This document shows positions 1-11,174 of a DNA stretch of 64,000 nucleotides, piece by piece; the stretch's first letter is position 1, and the number at the start of each line of letters is the position of its first letter. The stretch is from Symsagittifera roscoffensis (taxonomy: Eukaryota > Xenacoelomorpha > Acoela > Convolutidae). The stretch is taken from the NCBI RefSeq assembly GCF_963678635.1, contig NW_026971093.1, positions 22,901-86,900 on the forward strand, read 5' to 3'. The position numbers and the translations under genes were made by a program. The notes below the pieces were generated by a model. It was given only the letters and a program-made list of their open reading frames with translations, did no database searches and was not told the DNA's origin.

Positions 1-2400
1 ATTCGACCAGAATTGACAAAAATGCAAATGCAGCAGTTTCGAGTTTTTAGCAGCAAACCTTCCGAATTGGCAGTTTTGAAGGAATAAGAGCGTTGTTCGA
101 ATGATTAGACAAATTGTGAAGGCTGAAGAATTCGGAAATTTCTAAATTTTAAAAATTCGAATTGATGACGTAATAATTCTAAGAAACGTCAAAAATGGCC
201 ATTTTGGAGAAAAACTAAAATAGACACACAACAACGATAGTTGCGACGACGACAACAACGGAAAAATTGAGAATCGGAATCAGAAAAAAGCAGAAGAAGC
301 AGAGACCGTTCCGAGTTGCAACTATTGTGCCGCTACAATAGTTGCAAGGCCGTTGCGAACAACGGTGAAGGGTGTAAGACAGCCTTCCGGAAGGAGAATA
401 AGAGTCTTATTCCGCCGGATTCAAGAATCCGGAGGGGTCTCATTATTTGGATTGAAACTGTTTTATATAAACTTTTAGCTTCCCTACTATGCCCTGAGTT
501 GATTTTAATTAACATCTGATTTCATTTTGAAAGGATGAGAAGCTAGGAGTTGGGGGGAAGGGTTGATCCATCTTCGATGGAGATGATGATTTTTATCTAC
601 TGAACAAAAACAATAGTAATATAATAAGTAGTAGTAGCCCTGTTTTTAGGAGTGACCTCGTGGTCTGGGGATACTGAGACCCAGCCATGAGCTCACTATT
701 TCTGCATGTGAGTAAGTTAATTTGAGCGTTCTGGTCGAAGCCGGAGAACAGTAACGTTTATGTCGACCCGATGTTGAAAAGACCACCAAAAGAACTGGCT
801 TGGCAGAGACGGTGAAAAGCATGTAGAGCTCTGTTTAGACGTTGGCCAGTCGTCTTAGAACCTAGTTTTATTTTCCGTCGATATGTATCTTCCAGGCGAA
901 TGTTACACTGGCTAGCGTCTAAACGCAGCTCTACATGCTTTTCACCGTCTCTGCCAAAACCAGTTTTTTTGGTGGTTTTCTTACATCGGGTCGACAAAAA
1001 AACGTCACTGTTTCCGGCTTTGATCAGAACGCACTATTTAACTTAATTATATGCAAAAAAAGTGAGCTCATGGCTGGGTCTCAGTATCCCCAGACCACGA
1101 GGTCACTCCTAAAACAGGGCTACTACTTATTTACTATATTACTATTGTTTTTGATCAGTACATAAAAATCATCATCTCCATCGAAGATGAATCAACCCTT
1201 TCCCTCAACTCCTAGCTTCTCATGCTCTGAAAACGAATTTGGATATTATCAAATCAATTCAGGACATTTCCAGGAAGCTAAAATTTTTTGTAACAGTCGC
1301 CTACTTAATTCACATATGAGGCTAAAGAAAAATAGGGCCCATAACCATTGGCTCAAAAGTCAGGGACACCATCTCTTGTGTTTTTCTACCTCAAACGGTC
1401 GGAGCAAATTCGGTTCACTTGCGACATGAGACTAAAATCTTTGTTACAGCTTAAATGCCGCTACCAAAATACCCCCCACGCTAGAAAATAAGAACGTCCC
1501 CATACTTAGGTCTCAAAATACCTAAAAAACGCAAACGCCGTTGAAAACAGGGTCGGAACAATCCGTATAGTTACTTTTTATTAGTCAGTGGAACTTTGAT
1601 CCATTTCAGATGAATCAACCTAAAACTCTCCTTACCTCAACATAACAATATAAAACACACTCAAGAAGTTTAAATTGGGTACTCACATACCAGCACACTC
1701 TAAAATTGGAGTAATTAAATTAACCAGTAACTCTAGCATAAATGGGCAATCAAGTTTAACTCAAGAAGTTTTGAATAGGTCAGTTTTAACTCAAGAGACA
1801 AGTTTTGGTTCTGGGCCATTGGGAGACTTCGCTTGCACACCTTTCCACCGAAGGTTCACTCTGGTCCACTTCTAATTTATCTCTTCTTTACTCGTGATTG
1901 TTCTGCCTTCTGTTCCGAATAAGACAGCTCTACCCTCGGGTAATGTTATATCTGGAAATTGCAAATAGCAATTTCCCGCTGTTTTTTCTACTACTTTCCC
2001 GCGATTGTAATTCGGTTCATATATATGACATGCTCAGTTCGAATTTTCGAAAAATTTCATTCCACCTAAAATCATGTTTCTTGCGTTGCTCAAAGTCAAA
2101 CATCCAAACCTGAACGACTGGTACATTTGTTAAAATAAACTTTAAGCTATCTACCGAGAGCCTTCCGGATTCTGGAATCCGGAGAAATCACGTCGTTATT
2201 TTTTTCCGGAAGGCTGGACACGTCGTCCCAACACTCTTCCTGGTTCTCGTGAACTGCTTTGTAACGATTGTAACTGCACAATCGTTGCAACTCGGAATGG
2301 TTTCTGACAATACTATTCTCTCTTCAATCTCGATCACTTTCACACAATTTCCGTTGTTGTTGTTTTCACTCAGAATTCTCTCGTTCTGATTAGGCCGTTT
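1..2400. repeat. Large imperfect palindrome in the 3' noncoding end of retroelement A
   Basis: The two halves are reverse complements around a centre near 880. The inner core (534-1214) matches closely. Flanks at about 450-533 and 1215-1290 still pair, and the block at about 240-430 pairs again with about 2160-2370 (shared GCCTTCCGGA and TTGCAACTCGGAA words). The right half has about 860 bases (1290-2150) without a partner. The outermost left part (1-240), read on the minus strand, resembles 40,720-40,870 near the end of element B, including an AAAATGGCC word. So this is an inverted duplication of the retroelement end. No protein gene is supported here; the short open frames are shadows. Confidence 0.6.
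534..1214. repeat. Foldback core with arms of about 320 bp
   Basis: The left arm (534 to about 865) and right arm (about 900 to 1214) are inverted copies at roughly 90 percent identity, separated by a loop of a few tens of bases. Matching words include GAGAAGCTAGGAGTTG against CAACTCCTAGCTTCTC, the GGTCTGGGGATACTGAGACC block near 670 against its complement near 1080, and CACCGTCTCTGCCAA near 945 against TTGGCAGAGACGGTG near 800. The CACCGTCTC word recurs in the 155-bp tandem repeats at 39,800-40,450, which ties the structure to element ends. It could form a long hairpin. Confidence 0.8.
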
Positions 2401-3520
2401 CAGTTGGTGCGAAATATAAAAGTGTTACGTGTCGAATACGAAATGGCGTTTTGTCCATTCTCGTCGAATGTCACATACTAGCCAGACAGCCGGGTCAATG
2501 TCCTCATTGAGTCTCGTAGTCTTCATCAAAATGGTACGGTGCCATCGAACAGAATTTACACAAGTTATGAAATCACTCTTATCCACGTCATGTCGACTCA
2601 CCGCGAAATACAAATGGCATCATAATACACTATTATAGCCTTGCAAACTCCTTCAGTAATCTGCACGTTCGAGGATATAACTTAAGATAAAACATTTTTT
2701 CCGACTTCAAACGTCTATTTCCCGATTTAAAGTTTTTTCTCCTAGGTTTAAAAAGTGTTGGGACGCAGGACGGTCCTGCCAACCAACAAACTAAATTTAT
2801 CCTACAATGCTTCTTCCTTTCGGAAATTTAGTTGTTACTGGTCCTGAATATCAAAATTAGGGAACTCGGTGGTTAGAACGAACAATGAAACAATCTCCCT
2901 CTTCAAGAGATTACCCAAGCCTTTCATGTCACCACAAAGTGGTCAGTTCTCCTAGTTGATTAAAAACAGTCATGCAGGCTGGAATATTTAAATATACTCT
3001 TTACTCAAGCCTTTCCAAATAAATAGTAAGTGTCTCTAAAGCCACTAACTAAAATCAAAATGCAAATTTATAAATGCTACAAATTCTTTAATGTTCAAAA
3101 CTCAACTAAATGTTTCAGTTTTCAAATACAACTTGGTTGCTTAGTTTCTAACTTGAGTTTTCGTCACACACAAAAAACAATTCTGAGTTTTAACTTCTTC
3201 TCTTTTGTCACCTCTTTGTTTTCTTCTTTTTTCGTCGTTTAGAGTTTCGTTTATTTTTGCATCTCGTCTCTACGGTCATTCGTCAATGTTCCGTCTCCTC
3301 CTCCTGTGACATTGACTATGCACTTTCAGTTTCTGTGTCTTGCAACACATCGTTAGCTATTCTTCAAAATTCAACTAAATGTATTCTCTTCAGTTTCAAT
3401 TGCAAACTTAGTTGCTTTGTTTCTCATTTGAGTTTTTCTCACACAGAAAACAATTCTTGGTTTTAACATCCTCTCTTTCGTTGTTATTTTGTTTCTTTCT
3501 TTGTTCACTCCTTGTTTTTA
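2400..3520 (-). repeat. Element A terminal noncoding repeat (homologue of 40,540-41,580)
   Basis: This stretch aligns collinearly with the block just beyond the 3' gene of element B. Shared landmarks are a CACATACT...CAGTCC word, an AATGGCATCATA word, an AAAGT(G)TTGGGACG word and a T-rich end with CTCTTCT/TTTGCTCAC-like text. Identity looks like about 65-70 percent, so the copies are old. Within it, about 3095-3240 and 3360-3500 form a direct repeat of about 130 bp (AACTCAACTAAATGT..., GAGTTTT(C)..CACAC.., ACAATTCT). It is part of the 3' noncoding region or LTR; I cannot tell which. No gene seen. Confidence 0.55.
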
Positions 3521-6342
3521 GAAAATTCAGTCAGAACTGGGGATTTCAAAAAGAACGAACAATTTTGGCAAAGTGAATTCAAGAGCAAAAACGTGTAATA
3601 GGCAGAAAACAAGAGTAAACCTGAAACATAGAAAAATTTATGCGGAAAAGTCATGAAAGTTATGTTGTAGAAGCAACAGATAGATAATCATCAGTTTTGA
3701 AGAAGATTTTGTTGAATTTCATCCAATCGAATATACTTTTAAGAAAAATTTAACCCATTTTTAGTCAATCTGAGCAGTAAAATGTTCATTTTTATCAATA
3801 ATCCGAAAATTATAATTATAATCAACGTGAAAAACTTCTCAAAAAAGGTAATTTTTGTACAAGTTTGAGTTCATATTTGAAAAAAAAACTGAGGAGTTGG
3901 ATCATGGAGTTTGATGTAGATATTTCAATAAAAGTTGCACTTATTGTTCATTTGAATTGAGATTCTTAAATAAATTCTCCCTCAATTTGATCAAAGACTA
4001 GTTAATTACGGGAATCAAATGTTAAAATTGGAAAGTTTGGGATATATTTGATTCATTTTTACTTTACTTTCTCGAAAATTACGAGTAATTTCTCTTTTTT
4101 CCCGAGAAATTGGAAGTTTCAAAGTTGATTCAGCTAATAGGAGCTTTCCCTTTAGTTATCAGAGCATCATATAAACCAATTCCTTGCCCAAATTAGGGTA
4201 ATTTTTTTTATCGTATTTCAATATTTTGAGAGAAAAATCTGGAAAAAACCATATTTTCGTTCAAAGTTTTGTATCACTGTCTCAACATGATGCCAAATAA
4301 AATAACGTTTGAATTTAGTTTTAAACTCTACAGGTATGTATAATTTTTTCAATTAGATTAGAAGCAACAAAAAATGGCCAAAAATTTGAGATTTTGCAAT
4401 TTTTCCAAAAAATTCAATTTTTTTCTACAATTTTTTCCAAAAACTTCGAATATTTTGCATTTTTTTCCAAAAACTTGAAACTCTTGTATTTTTTTCCAAA
4501 AATTTGACTTTTTTTGATGTTTCAGTAAGTCTCAGCATAGTTTTAGCTAGATTGAGTCCTCCATCATGCGGGCCATATATAAAAACCTCAAGGGCAGGAT
4601 GCTAATCATCTGTACTTCGTGCTCATCATCCTCGTGACCGACCGTGAGTATCGTCCTCACCTCTAGCATTTTCAGTGAAGCCAAACTTTGAGCCATCGCC
4701 GTATCTGAGAAGCTCAAAAAAACGATTTGCCAGTGAGCCCTGACTATGGTAACGAGCCAGACCAAGCTGTATCCTATTATCAGGTGAACTGCACCCTCAG
4801 GTTTTCCCGGTTTTGTCAGGTAATCCACTCAGGCCGCATCATGGTTTAACTCGTTCTAAATTTATATCTGCCAAAATTGTTCGTTCTTCCTAAAATCCCC
4901 AGTTCTGACTAAATTTTCTTGCAAAATGATTTCAAGAGCAAAAACATGTAATAAGCAGAAAACAGGAGTAAACCTAAAACATAGAAAATTTATGCGGAAA
5001 AGTCATGAAAGTTATGTTGTAGAAGCAACAGATAGATAATCACCAGTTTTGAAGAAAGTTTTGTTGAATTTCATCCAATCGAATATACTTTTAAGAAAAA
5101 TTTAACCCAGTTCTAGTCAATTTGAGCAGTAAAACATTCATTCTTTATCAATGATTCGAAATTTATAAATATTATCAACGTGAAAAACTTCTCAAAAAAG
5201 GTAATTTTTGTACAATTTTGGGTTGATTATTGAAAAAAAACTGAGGAGGAGTTGGATCATGGAGTTTGATGTAGAACTTTCAATGAATACTGCTCTTATT
5301 AGTCATTTGAATTGAGATTCTTTATTTAATTTTCTACAATTGGATCAGGAACTAGTTTATTAGGCAAATAAGAAGTTAAACATAGAAAATTTCTGGCAAA
5401 TTTGATTAACTGTTACTTTACATTCTCGAAAATTACGATTAATTATGCTATTTTCCCGAGAAATTGAAAGTTTCAATGTTGATTCAGATAAAATGAGCTT
5501 TCCCCTTAGTGTTCAGAGCCTTACATAAACCCGTTCCTAGCTCAAAATAGTGTAGTTTTTTTTATCGTATTTCAAGATTTTGAGAGAAAAATGTAGAAAA
5601 TCCTTATTTTTGTTCAAAGTTTTGTATCACTGTCTCAAGATGATGCCAATTAAAATACAATTTGAATTTAATTTTAAACTCTACAAGTATGTTTAATTTT
5701 TTAATCAGATCAGAAGCTACACAAAAATAGCCAAAACCATGAAACTTATGCAATTCTTCCAAAAACTTGAAATTTTCACAAATTTTTCAAATAACTTTGA
5801 ACATTTTGCTTTTTTTTTCCAAAAGTTTGACTTTTTTTGAAGTTTCAATAGGTTTCAGCATAGTTACAGTTAGATTGAGTACTGTTTGAAAAAGTAGGAT
5901 CATCTAATGAAATAGTTACTAAGTCAAATTGTATCAAATCTTAACTGTTTTGAAGTTTTTTGAAAAAATTTTCAATTTTCTGTGACAAAATTCGAAGTTT
6001 TTGCACATCTTACCATTGACTTACCATGACCAAAAAACTTGAAACCTTCATTACCTAATCTACACGTAATACTCACCAATTATTTAACGCGTATCGAGAT
6101 TTTTGCGAAAAAATTAGACATGTCCACAAAAAATCCAAAAAACACCGTTTTTCTTACCATTCGATTACCATCACACTAAAACCTTACCATTACCTACCTT
6201 AATTTACTGGGAAACCCATTCCCTATAATAATGAATTCCTAATTCCCTAAAATGAACTTCTAAATTTCATACATAGGGAAATCCATACACTATCTTAAAA
6301 CATGGTAAGATCGGGCGCTAAAAATGTTTTTCTGAAATTTAC
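3521..6342. mobile_element. AT-rich insertion replacing the C-terminal part of element A's 3' gene
   Basis: Homology to element B's 3' gene stops at about 6343 and resumes only beyond the end of that gene, at about 3520, so this segment sits where about 2.2 kb of coding sequence should be. It holds two long direct repeats (about 3588-4540 and 4928-5880). A 43-base word at 3528-3570 recurs inverted at 4871-4913. The right end (6150-6310) contains TACCATC, CATTCCCTA and ACATAGGGAAATCC words like the terminal repeats of the Polinton to the right. I see no transposase gene. It may be a non-autonomous element or the decayed end of another Polinton. Confidence 0.45.
3588..5880. repeat. Pair of direct repeats of about 950 bp with a GC-richer spacer
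   Basis: Copy 1 (about 3588-4540) and copy 2 (about 4928-5880) share long blocks such as ATGCGGAAAAGTCATGAAAG and GTTTTGTATCACTGTCTCAA in the same order, at roughly 80 percent identity. The spacer (about 4551-4870) is visibly richer in G and C and has one open frame on the minus strand (4547-4828) that I do not recognise and do not call a gene. The repeats themselves are rich in A/T runs and have no coding potential I would defend. Confidence 0.75.
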
Positions 6343-8101
6343 CTTGTCGTTAGATTCTTTACTTGGTATAGCAGCGGCATGTCTTGATATAACTCCAGGA
6401 ATGCCCTCAGAAAGTTTCGTTCACGATCAACTCCCCCCTGCCGAATGGTCTTCATACATTCTTCCAACACGGGAGTGGGGATACGATCCACCACGAACCT
6501 CACAAAGCAAAGGGCATCTTTACGCTTAGCCCAGGCTATCGCCGAATCGTCTCTAGAAATCAACACTCGCAGGACTTCCATCAACTCCATTTCCTGTTTT
6601 TTTTTATTTCGAGTCGTTGTTGGCCTCATATTCCGTTTTCTTGATTCCCATTAAACACCAGGCCAGTCGTACTTGCAAGTCAGTTCTTGCACACGGATAG
6701 GCCAGTGTGCTGCCACCGTCGCAGGTGCATGCATCGTCTCGTCGAAGTATTTTTGGAGGGCCGCCCTCCAAGAGATTTCTGACAGTTTCTTCAGCCCAAT
6801 TTCAATTGCTACCGAGGATATCACCGTGCCGTTTTCTTTCCGACTCAGATTATAGTTGTCCGTCAGCTCCTTCAAATACTATTGCATGGCTTGCTTCTCG
6901 TCCCAGGCCATCAAGCGCCCTCTCGTGGAATTACTTGCCTTAAGCATCTCTACATAACAACCTCCTGAATCTCCCATGTGGAGTGAGTCGGGAACTGTGA
7001 TCCGATTGTACTCGACTACGCCGAGTTGTCCCTCCAGTTTCATCCGGGCCATGTTGGTTCGCGAGGGCTTGTAATCATCGAGTCCTCCAGATCCACACTG
7101 ACTGATGACTTCCATTTCGAGCTTCGTGTCCGCCAGAGTCCGTGCGCTTTTCTTCGATCTTATGGCTGCTGAGGTCAAACCTGCCAATAGCATAGGGGGT
7201 ATCAGGTTCCCTTTTTCTCCCCCGGCCAGCGTCACACCATCTCCTTGTCCACTCTCACTTGGACGAGCTTTTTTTGCCAACGAGGCCACCACTGCATTGG
7301 CCGTCGACTTCACCACTTTCTGATTCCCTGTTTTGCTTCCTATCCTCCCTTTCAACCTCTTCAGCCCTTTCTTGGCTCGCCTGACGGGTAATTTTCTCGC
7401 GATCTGCTGATCATCGGCACTGTCCTCTGTAACTGACTCGGTCAGAACATCAGACTCTACGGAACACATTAGCTTCCCCAGAACCTATGATGGGTGGGTT
7501 CATTACGGACTGTGATACCCACCTTCATTACGGACTGTGTCCCGTACATGGGTATCACTCCTGCCCTACGTTCAAGCTCACTCTGGTATCTCTGCCACTC
7601 CGCTTCAGGCAACTTGCTCAGGAAGGATACCCTCATGGTCTCGCCGATTCGTCTCCTCCTTGGTGATTCATGGAGCAATTTCTGTGTGTCCCTACTCAGG
7701 TAGTCCATTGCCAGGTCTATCGGATCCACTGGTGATAAACTGGCTGGCGCCTCCCTCGTAGGGGACATGACAGACGATAGTGTCATCAACAATAGATTTC
7801 CATCGAGTTCCCCGTCGTCATCTTCACTGAACTGGTATTCCAGCAAGTCTCTCTCCAACGCTCCTAAGTCCAATCCATTCGACTTGTTTCCCTTTCCCTC
7901 CATATGATCGTAATCCTGATCCATCTGCTCATCATTGTTTGTGTCCGGTCTCGGCCCAGGTCCCGAAGGACCTTGTCGCATATCCATGCCCGAGTCCGGC
8001 CGCGCCGGTATGGTCAGATCCCCTGCATGATAGAATAGCTCGTCGATCACCAGGAGTTCCACCGATTCGCCGCCATATGACGCAAGCTCGTCGACCGTCA
8101 T
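6343..8101 (-). pseudogene. Element A 3' gene, middle part (broken)
   Basis: Protein of unknown function, homologous over its length to the 3' gene of element B (43,750-45,500) at about 75-80 percent residue identity. Two reading frames are visible (7469-8101, then 6879-7469). An in-frame stop lies just after an AMQ motif near 6879, followed by further matching residues (6651-6875) and a frame-shifted remainder down to 6343. An acidic stretch with DDDGELDG and a basic stretch with RRAKKGLKRLKG are conserved. At about 7190-7220 the A copy reads through without the frameshift that splits B, so A helps define the ancestral frame. The N-terminal piece continues at 10,308-10,568 beyond the inserted pPolB fragment. 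No catalytic motif recognised. Confidence 0.75.
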
Positions 8102-8117
8102 ATATGTTCCTACTCTG

Positions 8118-10307
8118 CACTACAAAATCTCTTACAAATTTAGAGGTTTAGTATGTATTCCATCACATTCAACTTCCCGTTTAGGATAAAAATAGCTCAG
8201 TCCTTTTTTAGTTTGTTCATAAGTTGCGACTGCTTGGTTAATCGTTTTAAATCCTCTATTCGTTGACTTCAAATTCACTGCCTCATCCAGTACTTGTCTA
8301 TACTTTGACATTGGTCCATCTCCAGAGTCTTCTAATGCACGTTTGTTCAGACCTTTACTGCTAAATTTATACTTTTGACTTTTACTATCGTAACAGCAAT
8401 AGGTTTTACTACACATGCATAACATTTCGGTGCATCTGAACTCCTCCTTGAACAATCCTGGTTCTCTCTTGTCATGTTTTTTATGTTTGGAACAGCAAGT
8501 ACGGGGAAAAAGTTGTTTTTTGCATCTGCTCTGAAATCGTCTCGACAGTCCTTGCTTCGCCTTTCAGTCCATTCTGCTCGCTTGCTGGGAAGGATAAAAT
8601 CATCTAAATCTTCTTCTGCCAAAGCCAAATAGAGGGAATCTGTATCCATTTCGAGTTCTTCGAAATTGTTGACATCGCAAAGTTCATCGAAAAAGTTATA
8701 ATACAACTCCAACATTCTCAACTTGGCATACTGTAGTATAAAAAATCCTACTATAATTGGTTCACGATGCTCTATAGTAGATTTAACAAGTTCCACTTCA
8801 TACAAATCTTTAGCTAGGATTTTAGGTCTCTTAAAGAATTGGTTATTGATAGCTTTGTGGGTTTTTTCGTCGCCAAGATATTTTGTCATTGTATGTTTTG
8901 ATCTGTCCATTATTTGATAGCCATAGGAACTGTTTCCTAGAAGTTTCATTGTTTCGGCTACTACGCCAGATAATGGATTTTCATCGCCGGCTCGCCTAGC
9001 ATCAACAACAGACTGAACAAAACTGTTGATTACTTTATGCGGTGTGTATTGTACAAAACGATGAATTTTTGTACACGGTAGTCCTAGATCCAAGTGAAAA
9101 TAGAAAAGTGGTGTGATCAGTGTTCCGTTGGTCAATTTGAAGCTCGATATCAACATTCTTTGCGATTGTTTTAACAAATCGTTTTCTTCCGCATATGTCT
9201 TCATATATTCACCAATATCGTTTCTGGAAACATCAATATTTTTGAAAATAGGTGGGAAATTGGAAAATTTTGCTTTAAACTCATCTGGAACACTCAGATC
9301 GCATTGTACATAGCCAAACATTTTTTCATTTCTAATGTTTTGCACTAGTGAATTGGCAGAAAGAGGTCTTTTGAAGGGAAAGTGAGTTCTAACGTGATTT
9401 TTCACGTCTACATTGTTTTTAAATTGATCCCACCAGCTACACTCCCACATTTCTTCTATAGAGTATCCTTTTTCTCGAATGTAGTCTTTTCGAAGATCAT
9501 CCATTTCTCTTTTCTTGGTTCCTCGTTTGATATCATCATCTGTTAGGCTCGGTCTAGCTTCTTGACAAGGACAAAAATGGAAATAACAACCCATTGCTTC
9601 AAAGACAGTCTTACAATGGTTGCAATAACCATCAACACTAAAGCAATCAATTTTTTTCTGTTTTCCTGTAGTGTAGTAACTCTCAATTTTACATTCAGTT
9701 CTGGTTGCTTGAAAGTATGACATGACCATATTTTCAAATGTTCGAACTCGTTTTGCCTTGCGTTGAGTTTTTGTGTTTCTTCGTCGTAGTCTCATCTCGT
9801 ATACAAACCTGTGGGCATATCCTAACACATAGAAAAAGGATAGAGTTGACTAGCATCAATCCCAACGATTGATTTACCCAAACTTTTTGATTTTCGAATA
9901 AAGGTTTCATTTGCTACTGCTTTCCTTGTGAAAACAATTGAAGGACCACCGGTCATATCTTCCCGTATTTTTTCAAGCAAGTCACTATCACGCGAAAAGA
10001 ATGGGTAAAACTTATAGTCGGTTGATTTGTGTAGACAGATGTTGGCTAGATTCGGTAGTGTGCAGTCGAGCTTTAACATATCTATCCCTTTGTCACGATA
10101 AAATTCAATCATTTTCTGCATAGCATCAAGGTAGGCTCGCCTAGCATCAACAACATACTGAACAAAACTGTTGAATACTTTATGCAGTGTGTATTGTACA
10201 AAACGATGAATTTTTGTACACGGTAGTCCTAGATCCAAGTAAAAATTGAAAAGTGGTGTGATCAGTGTTCCGTTGGTCAATTTGAAGCTCGATATCAACA
10301 TTCTTTG
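8118..10307 (-). pseudogene. Polinton pPolB fragment inserted into element A's 3' gene
   Basis: C-terminal half of a protein-primed family B DNA polymerase, nearly identical to 11,162-13,180 of the main Polinton. It retains motif A (core DASQLYP near 9850), motif B (LLGNSSYGY near 8940) and motif C (MDTDSLYL near 8640). It is broken by a stop where the main copy has a glutamine, directly after YPFSMC (near 9822), and shares the frame breaks seen in the main copy near 9790 and 8460. The right edge begins with about 180 bp (10,126-10,307) that duplicates an internal polymerase segment (about 8996-9160), fused to sequence from further upstream in the gene. Flanking sequence on both sides is element A's 3' gene, so this is an insertion. 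No Polinton terminal repeat or clean target duplication is visible. Confidence 0.85.
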
Positions 10308-10619
10308 GCAGACTTTCATTTCTCCTGGCCATTTCAATCGTGACCAATCATCGGCTGGTGTGTACACATCAATCCACACGTCAGCGGAAACCCCGGGCCT
10401 CCTGGAAGGCGGTGCCTTGATCTTCTTCCGGCTCCATGAATCAGGAAACGTGAAGTCAAACGTTTGCATGGCCGCAACGTTCCAGCTGATGAAGCGCGGC
10501 TCCATCCCTTCACTCCATTTCCCCATTTTTTTCTTCCGCGTCAGGAGCCGCTCCGATTCGACGGGCAATGGCAGGAGACGTGACTCCCAACAACATCCTC
10601 CTTATCGGTGGATATCGGA
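10308..10619 (-). pseudogene. Element A 3' gene, N-terminal part
   Basis: The frame from about 10,520 matches the start of element B's 3' gene residue for residue in most positions: KWSEGMEPRF, then SRKKIKA, PSRRP, SRLKW. It stops matching at 10,307, where pPolB sequence begins, and the protein resumes at 8101 on the other side. Upstream of the shared start the frame remains partly open to the Polinton edge at 10,626, so the A version may have had a longer N-terminus or a fusion with the piece at 33,482-33,658 across the Polinton. Function unknown. Confidence 0.75.
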
Positions 10620-10625
10620 GGCATT
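10620..10625. repeat. Left target-site duplication, GGCATT
   Basis: These six bases immediately precede the AGTAGTATATG terminus and are repeated exactly at 33,476-33,481 after the other end. Six-base duplications are the rule for Polinton/Maverick integration. Confidence 0.9.
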
Positions 10626-11010
10626 AGTAGTATATGTTGGGGCAGTTCAGCCGGGGGGGGGGGGGGGGGGTGCTGACCCCCATGTATCAACATAGGCCAT
10701 AGAGTATCCGGTCAGCACCATATGTATTAAGATAAGCTATAGAATTCCCAATGTATTAAGATAGGAAATAGGTTTCCCAATTAAGATACGAGGTTTCAGA
10801 TGGTAAGATGGTATGTTTTTTTTCCGCGCACGAATTTCCCATGTATAGATTTCCGTATGTATAAGAAATTCATTGTAGGGAATTAAGAACTCATTAGGGA
10901 ATAGGGTTTCTAATGTATTTTGATGGAAGGTTTCAGATGGTAAGATGGTAAAGTTTCAGATGTTAAGTTTCAAAAAAAAACTTTGGCACCCGAGTTTTTA
11001 GGAGCCCGAT
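10626..11010. repeat. Polinton left terminal inverted repeat
   Basis: Pairs with 33,093-33,475 reversed. The match runs from AGTAGTATATG through a G-run, GTATTAAGATA words, two TTTCAGATGGTAAGATGG words and ends near CACCCGA(G/A)TTTTT. The G homopolymer is 18 long here (10,653-10,670), against 11 in the partner. Internally, GTATTAAGATA-like units recur every 30 bases or so (10,690-10,790), a sub-terminal repeat pattern. Confidence 0.9.
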
Positions 11011-11174
11011 TTAGCCAATTTTCCAGATTGTAAATGTTTTTCTAATCAAAAAACAACATACTGTTAACCCAAACGTAGCGTTTAAAAAGAGTTTTTTGAA
11101 AAGAAAAAAAAAGATTAATTACAGAGAAAATGTATTAATTCACAGCATCGTATACAAATTTACTACAAAATCTC

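Noticed and set aside
660..1110. Symmetric GGTCTGGGGATACTGAGACC words that look tRNA-like
   Set aside because: They are the two arms of the foldback; no cloverleaf with the invariant T-loop or anticodon spacing can be drawn.
4547..4828. Minus-strand frame of 93 codons with a DYLTK start that recalls integrase text
   Set aside because: Only five residues resemble integrase; the rest does not, no zinc or catalytic motif follows, and it sits in a repeat spacer.
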